The position numbers and the translations under genes are program-made. 64,000 nt of DNA, from contig NZ_CP108513.1 of NCBI RefSeq assembly GCF_035989285.1, positions 7,688,001 through 7,752,000 on the forward strand. The letters are read 5' to 3'. Below the pieces are notes generated by a model. That model was not told where the DNA came from, ran no database searches, and saw nothing but the letters and a program-made list of their open reading frames with translations. Shown piece by piece: positions 10,841 through 21,160 of the stretch (position 1 is the stretch's first letter; each line of letters begins with the position of its first letter). This DNA is from Streptomyces sp. NBC_01235 (GTDB taxonomy: Bacteria > Actinomycetota > Actinomycetes > Streptomycetales > Streptomycetaceae).

Positions 10841-12118
10841 CTACTTGTTCAGACCGGGGTACAGCGGGTGCTTTTCGGCCAGGGCGACGACCCTGGCCTT
10901 GAGCGCCTCCGCGTCGGCCCCGCCGAAGGGAGAAGGCGCCTTGAGCGCCTGCGCGATCACGTCCGCGACCTCCGCGAAGTCCTCGGTCGTGAAACCGCGG
11001 GTCGCGAGGGCCGGCGTGCCGATCCGCAGACCGGACGTCACCATCGGCGGCCGCGGGTCGTTCGGGACCGCGTTGCGGTTGACCGTGATGCCGACCTCGT
11101 GAAGACGGTCCTCGGCCTGCTGCCCGTCCAACGCGGACTCGCGCAGGTCGACGAGGACCAGGTGCACGTCGGTGCCGCCCGACAGCACGTTCACGCCGGC
11201 CTCGCGGGCGTCCGGCGCCGTCAGCCGCTCGGCGAGGATCCTCGCGCCGTCCACGGTACGCCGCTGGCGCTCCTTGAAGTCCTCCGAGGCCGCCACCTTG
11301 AAGGAGACCGCCTTCGCCGCGATCACGTGCTCCAGGGGACCGCCCTGGAAGCCCGGGAAGACGGACGAGTTCAGCTTCTTCGCGAAGTCCTTCTTCGCCA
11401 GGATGACGCCGCCGCGCGGGCCGCCCAGCGTCTTGTGGGTGGTGGACGTGACGACGTCCGCGTACTCCACCGGGTTCGGGTGCAGACCGGCCGCGACCAG
11501 ACCGGCGAAGTGCGCCATGTCGACCCACAGGTAGGCCCCGACCTCGTCGGCGATCCGGCGGAACTCCGCGAAGTCCAGCTGACGCGGGTAGGCCGACCAG
11601 CCCGCGATGATCACCTTGGGGCGGTGCTCCTTGGCGAGCCGCTCGACCTCGGCCATGTCGACCAGACCGGCGTCGTCCACGTGGTAGGCGACCACGTCGA
11701 ACTGCTTGCCGGAGAAGTTCAGCCGCATCCCGTGGGTCAGGTGGCCGCCGTGCGCCAGGTCCAGGCCCAGGATGGTGTCGCCGGGCTGGGCCAGCGCGAA
11801 CAGGGCGGCCTGGTTGGCGGAGGCGCCCGAGTGCGGCTGGACGTTGGCGTACTCGGCGCCGAACAGCTCCTTGATCCGGTCGATCGCGATCTGCTCGGCC
11901 ACGTCGACGTGCTCGCAGCCGCCGTAGTAGCGGCGGCCCGGGTAGCCCTCGGCGTACTTGTTGGTCAGGACCGAGCCCTGCGCCTCCATGACCGCGAGCG
12001 GAGCGAAGTTCTCCGACGCGATCATCTCGAGCGTGGACTGCTGGCGGTTCAGCTCGGCGTCGACCGCGGCGGCGATCTCCGGGTCGAGCTCGTGCAGGGG
12101 CGTGTTCAGGACGGACAT
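10841..12118 (-). CDS. glyA: Serine hydroxymethyltransferase
   Basis: A 425-residue PLP enzyme interconverting glycine plus 5,10-methylene-THF with serine plus THF. The PLP lysine is Lys229 in [14 protein letters not shown]. Other family blocks are LEMIASENF (30-38), [11 protein letters not shown] (59-69) and [13 protein letters not shown] (199-211). The start at 12118 gives the usual [15 protein letters not shown] opening. It lies 14 nt downstream of gcvH, so the two are cotranscribed. With the glycine cleavage system it turns two glycines into one serine. Confidence 0.98.
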   Translation of the reverse strand: MSVLNTPLHELDPEIAAAVDAELNRQQSTLEMIASENFAPLAVMEAQGSVLTNKYAEGYPGRRYYGGCEHVDVAEQIAIDRIKELFGAEYANVQPHSGASANQAALFALAQPGDTILGLDLAHGGHLTHGMRLNFSGKQFDVVAYHVDDAGLVDMAEVERLAKEHRPKVIIAGWSAYPRQLDFAEFRRIADEVGAYLWVDMAHFAGLVAAGLHPNPVEYADVVTSTTHKTLGGPRGGVILAKKDFAKKLNSSVFPGFQGGPLEHVIAAKAVSFKVAASEDFKERQRRTVDGARILAERLTAPDAREAGVNVLSGGTDVHLVLVDLRESALDGQQAEDRLHEVGITVNRNAVPNDPRPPMVTSGLRIGTPALATRGFTTEDFAEVADVIAQALKAPSPFGGADAEALKARVVALAEKHPLYPGLNK

Positions 12119-12132
12119 GCGTCTACGACTCC

Positions 12133-12510
12133 TCAGCCGGTGGTGTAGGCGGTGTACTCGTCGGCGGACAGCAGTTCCTCCTGCTCGCCCGCGACGCGCA
12201 CCTTGAACAGCCACCCGCCCTCGAAGGGGGCGGAGTTCACCAGCGACGGGTCGTCGGCGACGTCCTGGTTGACCTCGACGACCTCGCCGTCGACCGGCGA
12301 GTACAGCTCGCTGACCGACTTGGTCGACTCCAGCTCGCCGCAGGACTCACCCGCGGTCACCGCGGCACCGACCTCCGGGAGCTGGACGAAGACCACGTCG
12401 CCGAGGGCGTTGGCCGCGTGCTCCGTGATACCGACCGTCGAGACGCCGTCCTCGGCGCCCGACAGCCACTCGTGCTCCTTGCTGTAGCGCAGCTGCTGGG
12501 GGTTGCTCAT
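12133..12510 (-). CDS. gcvH: Glycine cleavage system H protein
   Basis: A 125-residue H protein. The lipoylated lysine is Lys64 in [17 protein letters not shown]. The N-terminal block YSKEHEW and the internal [19 protein letters not shown] are family hallmarks. It carries the aminomethyl intermediate from GcvP (not in the window) to GcvT. A 142-nt gap separates it from gcvT, and glyA follows after 14 nt. The start at 12510 ([10 protein letters not shown]) is preferred over upstream in-frame codons because those would add an unconserved extension. Confidence 0.97.
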   Translation of the reverse strand: MSNPQQLRYSKEHEWLSGAEDGVSTVGITEHAANALGDVVFVQLPEVGAAVTAGESCGELESTKSVSELYSPVDGEVVEVNQDVADDPSLVNSAPFEGGWLFKVRVAGEQEELLSADEYTAYTTG

Positions 12511-12652
12511 GGCCTGAATTCTCCTGTACGCGGGGGAGTGCTGATGAATGGGGGACTGCTGGAAGCGTGTGTGAGCAGCGGAAGTGTGCGCAGGGTCACG
12601 CGCGGGCACGACCTCGGGCCGTGACTCCGGACCGTTGCTCCGGGCCCAGTGT

Positions 12653-13774
<1,122 letters not shown>

Positions 13775-13811
13775 CGGACGGTCGTCTCCCAAGGCATGAC
13801 GGAGGTCGTTC

Positions 13812-14035
13812 CTCCCCATCTGTCATCGGAACCTGAGAGGTTCGCCATGACAGCCCGTTGCGACGGGTCGGACATGGCTTGCACCTTGGGTGGAGCCGGC
13901 CTTGTGAAGACAAGGGGCGGCCCGCTTTTCAGATGTGCCTCGCCCGCGCGGTAACGGGGACCTGAGAGATTCAAGGGAGGGACTTGCTCCTTCGGCGCCC
14001 CAGCGAAACTGCTGCTGAGGACTCTCCCGCGCGGA
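13812..14035 (-). promoter_or_regulatory. Tandem glycine riboswitch upstream of gcvT
   Basis: Read on the - strand there are two consecutive aptamer-like units. The first (about 14030-13945) opens with GCGGGAGAGTCCTCAGCAGC, has the GCCGAAGGAGCAAG core and closes with AATCTCTCAGGTCCC. The second (about 13905-13812) has CCCAAGGTGCAAGCC and closes with GAACCTCTCAGGTTCC. These are the two conserved blocks of glycine aptamers, arranged in tandem as in known gcv leaders. The second unit ends about 40 nt before the gcvT start. Boundaries are estimated by eye. The expected role is an on-switch for glycine use; an expression platform was not resolved. Confidence 0.93.
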
Positions 14036-14215
14036 TTCGAACGGCCGGTATGCAGTTGGCGCGGCCATCATTGCACGGCCCGCCCCGATCGCGGCAGGCC
14101 GCATCTGTAACCGGTCTGTGTCGGTACGCGAACGAAATCGCGAGGCCCGCGCATTACCTTCTCTTTACGCTCGATGGGGATGAGGACCACCTGACCCCAG
14201 GGGAGGACGATCACG

Positions 14216-14899
14216 GTGAACAGGACGACCAGGGCGAGGACCACGGCATTCGCCACCACCTCGGGCATCGCACTGCCCGCGCAGACCGGTGCCCAGGCCC
14301 GGGAGGCGTGCGGCCCGCAGCCCGAGCCCGTCGTCCGCGACCTGCGCGAACGGGCCGGCCGCAGCCCGCACGGCCTGCTCTTCGGCCCCCGCGACCTGGT
14401 CGTGGTCACCGGCCTGCCCGGCAGCGGCAAGTCCACGCTCATGAAGCGGGCCGTCAAGGGCGTCCGCATCGACTCCCAGGACACCCGCGACCGCTGGGAC
14501 GCCCGCGCACCCCGCTTCCTGCCCTACGCCCTCTACCGCCCCCTCGTCCGCCTCGCCCACTACGCCGGACTGCGCCGGGCCCTGCGCGGCGGCGAGGGCG
14601 TCGTCGTGCACGACTGCGGCACACAGGCCTGGGTGCGCGACTGGCTGGCCCGCGAGGCCCGCCGCCGCGGCGGCGCCCTCCACCTGCTCCTGCTCGACGT
14701 CGGCGCCGACTCGGCCCTGGAGGGCCAGCGCGAACGCGGCCGAGGCGTCTCCCGGTACGCGTTCCTGCGCCACCGCCACGCCGCCGCCCGTCTCCTGCGC
14801 TCGGTGGAGAAGGGCCGGCTGCCCGAGGGCTGCGGTTCGGCGGTCCTGCTCGACCGAGACGCGGCCGACGCGTTGCGCCGTATCGGATTCACGGGCTGA
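14216..14899 (+). CDS. P-loop kinase-like ATPase
   Basis: A 227-residue protein with a Walker A motif GLPGSGKST at 66-74. It continues with RIDSQDTRDRWDARAP, then a helical segment, and has the strand VVVHDCGTQAWVRDWL near residue 122. The pattern resembles small AAA/zeta-toxin-like or gluconate kinase-like P-loop proteins annotated in Streptomyces next to gcvT. GTG 14216 follows GGGAGG at 14201-14206. It is divergent from the glycine operon. The substrate is unknown, and I cannot say whether it is a nucleotide or a sugar kinase. Confidence 0.75.
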   Translation: MNRTTRARTTAFATTSGIALPAQTGAQAREACGPQPEPVVRDLRERAGRSPHGLLFGPRDLVVVTGLPGSGKSTLMKRAVKGVRIDSQDTRDRWDARAPRFLPYALYRPLVRLAHYAGLRRALRGGEGVVVHDCGTQAWVRDWLAREARRRGGALHLLLLDVGADSALEGQRERGRGVSRYAFLRHRHAAARLLRSVEKGRLPEGCGSAVLLDRDAADALRRIGFTG

Positions 14900-14977
14900 G
14901 GGCTCGGGTGAGACGCCCGGTACCCGTTAGCCTTTCAGCCACAGCAGAGTGAGCGGTTCTTAGCAGGCGGTAGGCAG

Positions 14978-15772
14978 ATGGACTTCCCCCCGGCGGACTT
15001 CCCCACGGACTTCCCGGCGCAGGCGCACCCCCATTCGCACGGCGGATGGCCCGGCAACGAGCTGGAGGAGGTGCTCTCCGTCTCCCTCGGCGTGCCCGGG
15101 GCCGCCGGCCGCGTCGTGGAGGTGCTCGGCCGCAGCTTCGTCTGGGTGCCGCTCCCCAGCGGAGGCGGACCGCACAGCGGCCCCCTCGACCTGCCGACGC
15201 TGGAGCTCGACGGCCAGGTGTACGTGCCGGTCTTCAGCTCCGAGGAGCAGTTCCGTCAGGTCGTCGGCTCGCACATGTCGTTCACGGTCGCGCCGGCCGT
15301 GGAGTTCGCCCGCGGGCTGCCCCCGCAGGTGGGCATCCTGGTCAACCCCGAGGGAGTGGTCGGCATCCCGCTGCCGCCGCCGGCCGTGGCCGAGCTGTGC
15401 CGGGCGGGCCGCACCCCGCTGGACGGCCCCGCGCGCGGCGGCCGGGTCCGCCTCTACGAGCCCGACTGGCAGGACGACCCGGTGGACTTCCTGGCCGCGG
15501 CGTCGGCGGAGTTCGAGGCCATAGGCATGGTCCGCACGGCCCGCCGCTGCCTGGCCGCGATCGAGACGGCGGACCCGGTGATGTTCGTCGGCGTCGAACT
15601 CTCCCAGTGGGAGGGCGACTTGCGCGCACTCCCCCTGGAGGCCCTCGGCAGGGCCCTGGGCCGCACCTCGGCCCCCTGGCCGGTCAACCTGGTCCTCCTG
15701 GACGTGGCCCAGGACCCGGTGGGGGAGTGGATGAGGGAAAGGGTCCGCCCCTTCTACACAAGGGTTCACTAG
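14978..15772 (+). CDS. SseB-like enhanced-serine-sensitivity family protein (first copy)
   Basis: A 264-residue protein with the SseB-type core: LELDGQVYVPVFSSEEQF near residue 77, then FARGLPPQVGILVNPEG and IPLPPPAVAEL, and a C-terminal segment ending WMRERVRPFYTRVH. The Pro/Phe-rich N-terminus (MDFPPADFPTDFP) is a low-complexity addition. The family name comes from E. coli SseB, linked to serine sensitivity; its biochemical role is unresolved. Sitting beside serine/glycine genes is suggestive but unproven. A second SseB-like gene follows after an extragenic repeat. Confidence 0.8.
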   Translation: MDFPPADFPTDFPAQAHPHSHGGWPGNELEEVLSVSLGVPGAAGRVVEVLGRSFVWVPLPSGGGPHSGPLDLPTLELDGQVYVPVFSSEEQFRQVVGSHMSFTVAPAVEFARGLPPQVGILVNPEGVVGIPLPPPAVAELCRAGRTPLDGPARGGRVRLYEPDWQDDPVDFLAAASAEFEAIGMVRTARRCLAAIETADPVMFVGVELSQWEGDLRALPLEALGRALGRTSAPWPVNLVLLDVAQDPVGEWMRERVRPFYTRVH

Positions 15773-15798
15773 GTATCGGGCTGGGGAGCAGCCCACCT

Positions 15799-15860
15799 GA
15801 AGGGGCGCGGGGCTGTATTCGTATGCGGCTGCGCCGCGGGGCGCCCAGCCGGACTCGACG
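15799..15860 (+). repeat. Streptomyces extragenic repeat
   Basis: Between the two SseB-like genes lies a stretch beginning GAAGGGGCGCGGGGCTGTAT and continuing with a GCGGC/GCCGC mini-hairpin. I recognise this wording as an extragenic sequence scattered through Streptomyces genomes. The identification is from memory and the ends are approximate. It is not coding in any convincing frame. Confidence 0.55.
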
Positions 15861-15966
15861 TGCATCCGCCGACGCACCATCAGCCCCGAGCTCTCAACGG
15901 CTCGACCGGGCGGAGCGCCTAAGCTGGACTCCAACGCGGGGCAACTTCTCGAAGGGGCGATAAAAA

Positions 15967-16761
15967 GTGAGCGCTGGCACTGCCGCGACCGGCTCGGTCG
16001 AGCACATGCTGCGCCAGGTCACGCCCGGGCGCTACGACGCCTACGAGGCGCTCCTGCGCGCGCTCGCGACCCCCTCCTCCGGCCAGGTCTGGATGCTCCT
16101 GTGGCACGGCCAGGCCGGCTCCCCGGACGCCCAGTACGGCAACATGGAGGTCGACGGCCACGGCTACGCGCCCTGCGTGACCTCCGCCCAGGAGCTCAGC
16201 GCGAGTGGCTGGAACAGGTCGTACGAGGTGGTCGACGGGCTGGACGTGGCCCGCACCCTCTACCCCGACCACTACGGTCTCTGGCTGAACCCGCACGCCC
16301 CCGGCGGCGGCGTCGGCATCCCCTGGCTGGACCTGCGCCGTATCTCCACGGGCCTGGAACGCCAGCCCGCAGGCCCGCTGCGGCTGTCCGAGCCCGGCAT
16401 CGAGATCCCGCAGTTCTACGCCCTGCTCGCGCAGAACGCCCACCGCACCCCGGTGGTCCGCGCGTTGCGCCGGGCCTGGGTGCAGCCGGCGCTGGGCGCG
16501 CCCTACCTGGCCCTCGGGCTCGACGTGTACGAGACCTCGCCGCCTGCCGTGGACGCCGTCCGGGCGATGATGCAGCAGTCCATCGGAGCGGTGCCGGACG
16601 GGCTGCCGGTGTCGACGGTCGCCATGACCGACGAGTACGACCCCGTGGTGATGTGGATGCGCGCCAACGCGCGGCCCTTCTACGACCGTGAGGCCCACGT
16701 GCCCGCCCCGGCCCAGGCTCCCGCGGGCGGCTACGGCTACCCGCCCACCGGACGCTACTGA
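15967..16761 (+). CDS. SseB-like enhanced-serine-sensitivity family protein (second copy)
   Basis: A 264-residue protein. The N-terminal region VEHMLRQVTPGRYDAYEALL is followed by WMLLWHGQAGSPDAQYGNME and a C-terminal domain ending VVMWMRANARPFYD. That WMR-RPFY ending parallels the first copy, so the pair shares the C-terminal SseB domain while the N-terminal halves differ. GTG 15967 follows GAAGGGG at 15951-15957. The last residues are Gly/Tyr/Pro-rich. Function is unknown; the two proteins may work together. Confidence 0.78.
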   Translation: MSAGTAATGSVEHMLRQVTPGRYDAYEALLRALATPSSGQVWMLLWHGQAGSPDAQYGNMEVDGHGYAPCVTSAQELSASGWNRSYEVVDGLDVARTLYPDHYGLWLNPHAPGGGVGIPWLDLRRISTGLERQPAGPLRLSEPGIEIPQFYALLAQNAHRTPVVRALRRAWVQPALGAPYLALGLDVYETSPPAVDAVRAMMQQSIGAVPDGLPVSTVAMTDEYDPVVMWMRANARPFYDREAHVPAPAQAPAGGYGYPPTGRY

Positions 16762-17116
16762 CCTCCGTCGCCGGTCCTTCGCCGTCACTCCTGTCCCCTT
16801 CACCCTTCCTCCCACTCCTGTGACGGGGTGGACACCGCGCGTCTTCGCGCGTAGATAGCGGCGATTAGTCCGATTTGGGCGGGATCTGCCCCAATTAGTC
16901 CCCGTCCGGGGGGCGTTACCCGCCGTCCGGATAACGGAACCCCTCTACCCGGATCACGTTTACGCATCCATTCACTGCCAAGTCTGGCAACAGATCGCCA
17001 AAGCGTTGAAGACTCCCGCTCCAGGGGACTTATCCCCTGCGTATTACGGACTGATCACGCCGCCACCGCGGCAAAGTGCGGGCCGGCTACCGCCGGTTGA
17101 GAGGGGTCCCTGCCAG
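16762..17116 (+). promoter_or_regulatory. Leader of the oligopeptide transporter operon with spaced direct repeats
   Basis: This 355-nt non-coding stretch precedes the transporter. It contains two exact ATTAGTCC copies at 16864-16871 and 16894-16901, 30 bp apart (about three helical turns). The segment between them carries an imperfect inverted repeat, TTGGGC and GCCCCAA. The arrangement looks like a two-site operator. No clear -35/-10 pair or small ORF was found. Regulation by nutrient status is plausible for a peptide importer but not shown. Confidence 0.45.
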
Positions 17117-18124
17117 ATGACGGCACCATTGCACGAGCCGACCGCGGAAGCGGCCCCGAGCGCGGCCGAGGAAGCGGCGGTCGCCACCAGCGGCGCCAAG
17201 GCCGTTCAGGGTCGTTCCCTGGGCCGGATCGCCTGGGAGCGCCTCAAGCGGGACAAGCTGGCCCTGACGGGCGGCATCGTGGTGCTCTTCCTCGTGGTGA
17301 TCGCGCTGCTCGCGCCGGTCATCACCGGGCTCCTGGACCAGGACCCGAACGAGTATCACGAGAACCTGATCGACCCGCTCTTCGGTACGCCCACGGGTTC
17401 CCTGGGCGGTGTCAGCGGCGACCACCTGCTCGGCGTCGAGCCGGTCAACGGCCGCGACATCTTCGCCCGCATCCTCTACGGCGCCCGGATCTCGCTGCTG
17501 GTCGGCTTCCTGTCGGCCGTGGTCGCCGTGGTCCTCGGAACGGTGCTGGGCATCCTCGCCGGCTTCTTCGGCGGCTGGATCGACTCCCTGATCAGCCGGG
17601 TGATGGACGGTCTGCTGGCCTTCCCGCAGCTGCTGTTCATCATCGCGCTGGTCTCCGTCATGCCGAACCACATGCTGGGCCTCACCGGCTCCAGCGTGCG
17701 CGTCTTCGTGATGATCCTGGTCATCGGCTTCTTCGGCTGGCCCTACATCGGACGCGTGGTGCGCGGCCAGACGCTCTCGCTGCGTGAGCGCGAGTACGTC
17801 GAGGCCGCCCGGTCGCTGGGCGCGGGGCGGGTGTACATCCTGTTCAAGGAGCTGCTGCCCAACCTGGTCGCCCCGATCGTCGTGTACACGACGATGATGA
17901 TCCCCACCAACATCCTCACCGAGGCGGCGCTCAGCTTCCTGGGCGTCGGCGTCAAGCCGCCCACCGCCTCGTGGGGACAGATGCTCTCGAGCGCGATCGA
18001 CTACTACGAGTCGGACCCCATGTACATGGTGGTCCCGGGTGTGGCGATCTTCATCACCGTGCTGGCCTTCAATCTCTTCGGCGACGGCGTCCGGGACGCG
18101 CTGGACCCGAAGGCATCCCGCTGA
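17117..18124 (+). CDS. Oligopeptide/dipeptide ABC transporter permease (DppC/OppC type)
   Basis: A 335-residue inner-membrane permease. After a cytoplasmic N-terminus (WERLKRDKLALTGGIVV) come about six membrane segments. The coupling loop REYVEAARSLGAGR near residue 222 is the EAA motif that contacts the ATPase subunits, and the C-terminus GDGVRDALDPK is typical of OppC/DppC. ATG 17117 is preferred over in-frame starts upstream because it matches the usual short hydrophilic leader. It heads a five-gene unit in the order permease, binding protein, permease, ATPase, ATPase. Confidence 0.93.
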   Translation: MTAPLHEPTAEAAPSAAEEAAVATSGAKAVQGRSLGRIAWERLKRDKLALTGGIVVLFLVVIALLAPVITGLLDQDPNEYHENLIDPLFGTPTGSLGGVSGDHLLGVEPVNGRDIFARILYGARISLLVGFLSAVVAVVLGTVLGILAGFFGGWIDSLISRVMDGLLAFPQLLFIIALVSVMPNHMLGLTGSSVRVFVMILVIGFFGWPYIGRVVRGQTLSLREREYVEAARSLGAGRVYILFKELLPNLVAPIVVYTTMMIPTNILTEAALSFLGVGVKPPTASWGQMLSSAIDYYESDPMYMVVPGVAIFITVLAFNLFGDGVRDALDPKASR

Positions 18125-18223
18125 ACCGCTGAACAGCTGAACAGCGAAACCGCCGAACCCGGCACCCCAACCGTCCCGTGGCCTTCACACGGGGTCTCTC
18201 ATCTATCCGGAGGATCCGAGATC

Positions 18224-20020
18224 GTGACTACCCAACGCACCTCAGGGCGGCGGAAGCAGGCATTTGCCGCTGCCGCCGCGGTCGCCGCGCTGCTGACCAC
18301 GGCGGCGTGCGGCGGTGGCGGAGACGACGACAAGGGCTCGAGCACCGGCGCCGCCGGCTTCGACGCCGCGAACAACAAGGTCGCTCAGGCCTCCGCCGCC
18401 AAGAAGGGCGGCACGCTGAAGTTCGGTGGTGCCCAGGACGCCGACTCGTGGGACACCACGCGCGGTTACTACGGCATGATGTGGAACTTCGCCCGCTACT
18501 ACAGCCGCCAGCTCGTCACGAACAAGGCCGAGCCGGGTGCTGCGGGCGCCGAGATCACTCCGGACCTCGCCACCTCGACCGCGAAGGTCACGGACGACGG
18601 CAAGACCTACACGTACACCCTGCGTGACGGCAGCACGTGGGAGGACGGCAAGCCGATCACGTCCAAGGACGTGAAGTACGGCATCGAGCGCGTGTGGGCG
18701 CAGGACGTGCTGTCCGGCGGTCCGGTCTACCTCAAGGACGTCCTGGACCCCACGGGCGCGTACAAGGGCCCGTACAAGGACACCTCCGCGGACAAGCTGG
18801 GTCTGAAGGCGATCGACACGCCCGACGACAAGACCATCGTCTTCCACCTGCCGAAGGCCAACTCGGACTTCGAGGAGATGCTGGCCCTGGTCTCGGCCTC
18901 CCCGGTCCGCCAGGACAAGGACACCAAGTCCAAGTACGGTCTGCACCCGTTCTCCTCGGGCCCGTACAAGTTCGAGTCCTACAGCCCGGGCAAGGACCTC
19001 ACCCTGGTCCGCAACACCTCCTGGAAGCAGGCCTCGGACCCGATCCGCAAGGCCTACCCGGACAAGATCACCATCCAGTTCTTCTCGGACGCCAACCAGC
19101 TCGACCAGCGTCTGCTCAGCGGTGACCTGGACCTCGACCTGAACCAGACCGGCATGTCGCCGCAGGGCCGCACCACCGCCCTGAAGGAGCACAAGGCCAA
19201 CCTGGACAACCCGGTCTCCGGCTACATCCGCTACGCGGTCTTCCCGCAGAGCGTGAAGCCGTTCGACAACGTCGAGTGCCGCAAGGCCGTGATCTACGGC
19301 GCCGACCACGTGTCGCTGCAGACCGCGCGCGGTGGCCCGGTCGCCGGTGGTGACATCGGCACCAACATGCTGCCGCCGTCGGTCGCGGGTTCCGAGGGCC
19401 AGAAGTACGACCCGTACGAGATCGCCGGCGCCAACAAGAGCGGCAACGAGGCCAAGGCCAAGGAGGCCCTGAAGGCCTGCGGTCAGCCGAACGGTTTCAA
19501 GACCACCATCGCGGTCCGCAACAACAAGCCGGTCGAGGTGGCCACCGCCCAGTCCCTCCAGGCGTCGCTGAAGAAGATCGGCATCACCGCCGAGATCGAG
19601 CAGTACGACGGCTCGCAGACCACCGGCATCATCGGCAGCCCCGCGAACGTGCAGAAGAAGGGCTTCGGCATCATCATCATGGGCTGGGGTCCGGACTTCC
19701 CGTCCGTCCAGGGCTTCGGTCTGCCGCTGTGGGACAGCAAGTACATCCTGGACAGCGGTAACTCCAACTACGCGCTGATCAAGGACAAGACCATCGACGG
19801 TCTGTTCGACTCCTACGTCAACACGCTGGACGACGCGGGCAAGACCAAGATCGCCACGGACATCAACCACAAGGTGATGGAGGGCGCGTACTACCTGCCC
19901 TTCGTCTTCGAGAAGTTCATCAACTGGCGCTCGGACAACCTGGCGAACGTGTACACCACCGACGGCTACAGCGGTATGTACGACTTCGTCAACCTCGGCC
20001 TGAAGAACCCGAAGAAGTAA
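18224..20020 (+). CDS. Peptide ABC transporter solute-binding lipoprotein (family 5)
   Basis: A 598-residue extracytoplasmic binding protein. The signal peptide ends in the lipobox LTTAAC with lipidated Cys29, followed by a Gly/Asp-rich linker. Family-5 features include TYTLRDGSTWEDGKPITSKD near residue 127, EMLALVSASPV and SGDLDLDLNQT. GTG 18224 follows a good GGAGG at 18209-18213. It captures peptides at the cell surface for the flanking permeases. Codon use is strongly biased to C/G-ending preferred codons, consistent with high expression. Confidence 0.95.
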   Translation: MTTQRTSGRRKQAFAAAAAVAALLTTAACGGGGDDDKGSSTGAAGFDAANNKVAQASAAKKGGTLKFGGAQDADSWDTTRGYYGMMWNFARYYSRQLVTNKAEPGAAGAEITPDLATSTAKVTDDGKTYTYTLRDGSTWEDGKPITSKDVKYGIERVWAQDVLSGGPVYLKDVLDPTGAYKGPYKDTSADKLGLKAIDTPDDKTIVFHLPKANSDFEEMLALVSASPVRQDKDTKSKYGLHPFSSGPYKFESYSPGKDLTLVRNTSWKQASDPIRKAYPDKITIQFFSDANQLDQRLLSGDLDLDLNQTGMSPQGRTTALKEHKANLDNPVSGYIRYAVFPQSVKPFDNVECRKAVIYGADHVSLQTARGGPVAGGDIGTNMLPPSVAGSEGQKYDPYEIAGANKSGNEAKAKEALKACGQPNGFKTTIAVRNNKPVEVATAQSLQASLKKIGITAEIEQYDGSQTTGIIGSPANVQKKGFGIIIMGWGPDFPSVQGFGLPLWDSKYILDSGNSNYALIKDKTIDGLFDSYVNTLDDAGKTKIATDINHKVMEGAYYLPFVFEKFINWRSDNLANVYTTDGYSGMYDFVNLGLKNPKK

Positions 20021-20059
20021 ACCCGGCACACCCGCCGAACGGCACGAAAGGCAGGTGAA

Positions 20060-20154
20060 GGCCGGCGCGGCGGATCCGCGGGCCATCGGAAGTCCCCCAT
20101 CGCCCAAAAGGCGTGGGAGGTACCCCACCGGTGGCCCGCGGTCCGCGGCGGGCC
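20060..20154 (+). terminator. Large hairpin after the binding-protein gene
   Basis: Arms at about 20060-20089 and 20128-20154 form an imperfect stem of roughly 25 bp, sharing CCGCGGGCCA and its complement. It fills most of the 141-nt gap between the lipoprotein and the next permease. In ABC operons such a structure commonly stabilises the abundant binding-protein message or lowers read-through. No T-run follows it. Confidence 0.6.
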
Positions 20155-20161
20155 GAGAGCT

Positions 20162-21160
20162 GTGCTCGCTTACCTCATCAGGCGGTTGTTCGCCGCCGCA
20201 GTGATGCTCGTGGTCATCATCATGGTGGTCTTCGGCATCTTCTTCCTCGTCCCCAAGTGGGCGGGCGTGGACATTGCCACGAGCTTCGTGGGCAAGCAGG
20301 CCGACCCTGCCGCCGTCGAGGGCGTACGGCAGAAGCTGGGTCTGGGCGACCCGATCTACGCCCAGGTCTGGGAGTTCTTCAAGGGCATCTTCGCCGGCCG
20401 CACCTACTCGGGCGGTGGCGACACGATCCACTGTGCCGCACCCTGCTTCGGCTACTCCTTCCGCAGCGAGCAGGCCGTCTGGCCGGTGCTGACCGACCGC
20501 TTCCCGGTGACCCTGGGTCTCGCGCTCGGTGCCGCCGTGCTGTGGCTGGTCTTCGGTATCGCGGCCGGTGTGCTCTCCGCGCTCAAGCGCGGCACCCTGT
20601 GGGACCGCGGCGCGATGGTGGTCGCCCTGGCGGGCGTCTCCCTGCCCATCTACTTCACCGGCATGCTGAGCCTGGCGATCTTCGCCTTCGGGCTGAAGTG
20701 GATCGACGCTCAGTACGTCCCCCTGGACGACAGCTTCTCCGGCTGGCTCGGCGGCATGATCCTGCCGTGGATCACCCTCGCCTTCCTGTACGCGGCGATG
20801 TACGCCCGGATCACCCGCGCCACCATGCTGGAGATCCTCGGCGAGGACTACATCCGCACCGCCCGGGCGAAGGGCCTCAAGGAGCAGACCGTCATCGGCA
20901 AGCACGCCATGCGCTCGACGATGACGCCCATCCTCACCATGCTCGGCATGGACCTCGGTGCCCTCATCGGCGGCGCGATCCTGACCGAGTCCACGTTCAA
21001 TCTGCCCGGTCTCGGCCGGGCCGTGCTGGACGCCATCCGCAACCAGGACCTGCCCATCATCGTGGGCGTGACCCTGATCACTTCCCTCGCGGTGCTCGTC
21101 GCCAACCTCGTGGTGGACATCCTGTACGCCGTGATCGACCCCCGAGTGAGGCTCACGTGA
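20162..21160 (+). CDS. Oligopeptide/dipeptide ABC transporter permease (DppB/OppB type)
   Basis: A 332-residue permease opening MLAYLIRRLFAAAVMLVVII, the typical DppB N-terminal membrane helix. The EAA-like loop DYIRTARAKGLKEQTVIGKH lies near residue 228. A final TESTFNLPGLGRAVLDAI segment precedes the last helix. It has an extracytoplasmic insertion of about 60 residues near 45-105 with two cysteines in HCAAPCFGYS, which could form a disulfide. GTG 20162 is the start; the stop overlaps the next GTG. Confidence 0.94.
   Translation: MLAYLIRRLFAAAVMLVVIIMVVFGIFFLVPKWAGVDIATSFVGKQADPAAVEGVRQKLGLGDPIYAQVWEFFKGIFAGRTYSGGGDTIHCAAPCFGYSFRSEQAVWPVLTDRFPVTLGLALGAAVLWLVFGIAAGVLSALKRGTLWDRGAMVVALAGVSLPIYFTGMLSLAIFAFGLKWIDAQYVPLDDSFSGWLGGMILPWITLAFLYAAMYARITRATMLEILGEDYIRTARAKGLKEQTVIGKHAMRSTMTPILTMLGMDLGALIGGAILTESTFNLPGLGRAVLDAIRNQDLPIIVGVTLITSLAVLVANLVVDILYAVIDPRVRLT

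Noticed and set aside
18242..20905. Long antisense open frame (887 codons) over the binding protein and permease
   Set aside because: Composition is Val/Asp/Arg-rich without motifs, and the + strand genes fully explain the DNA.
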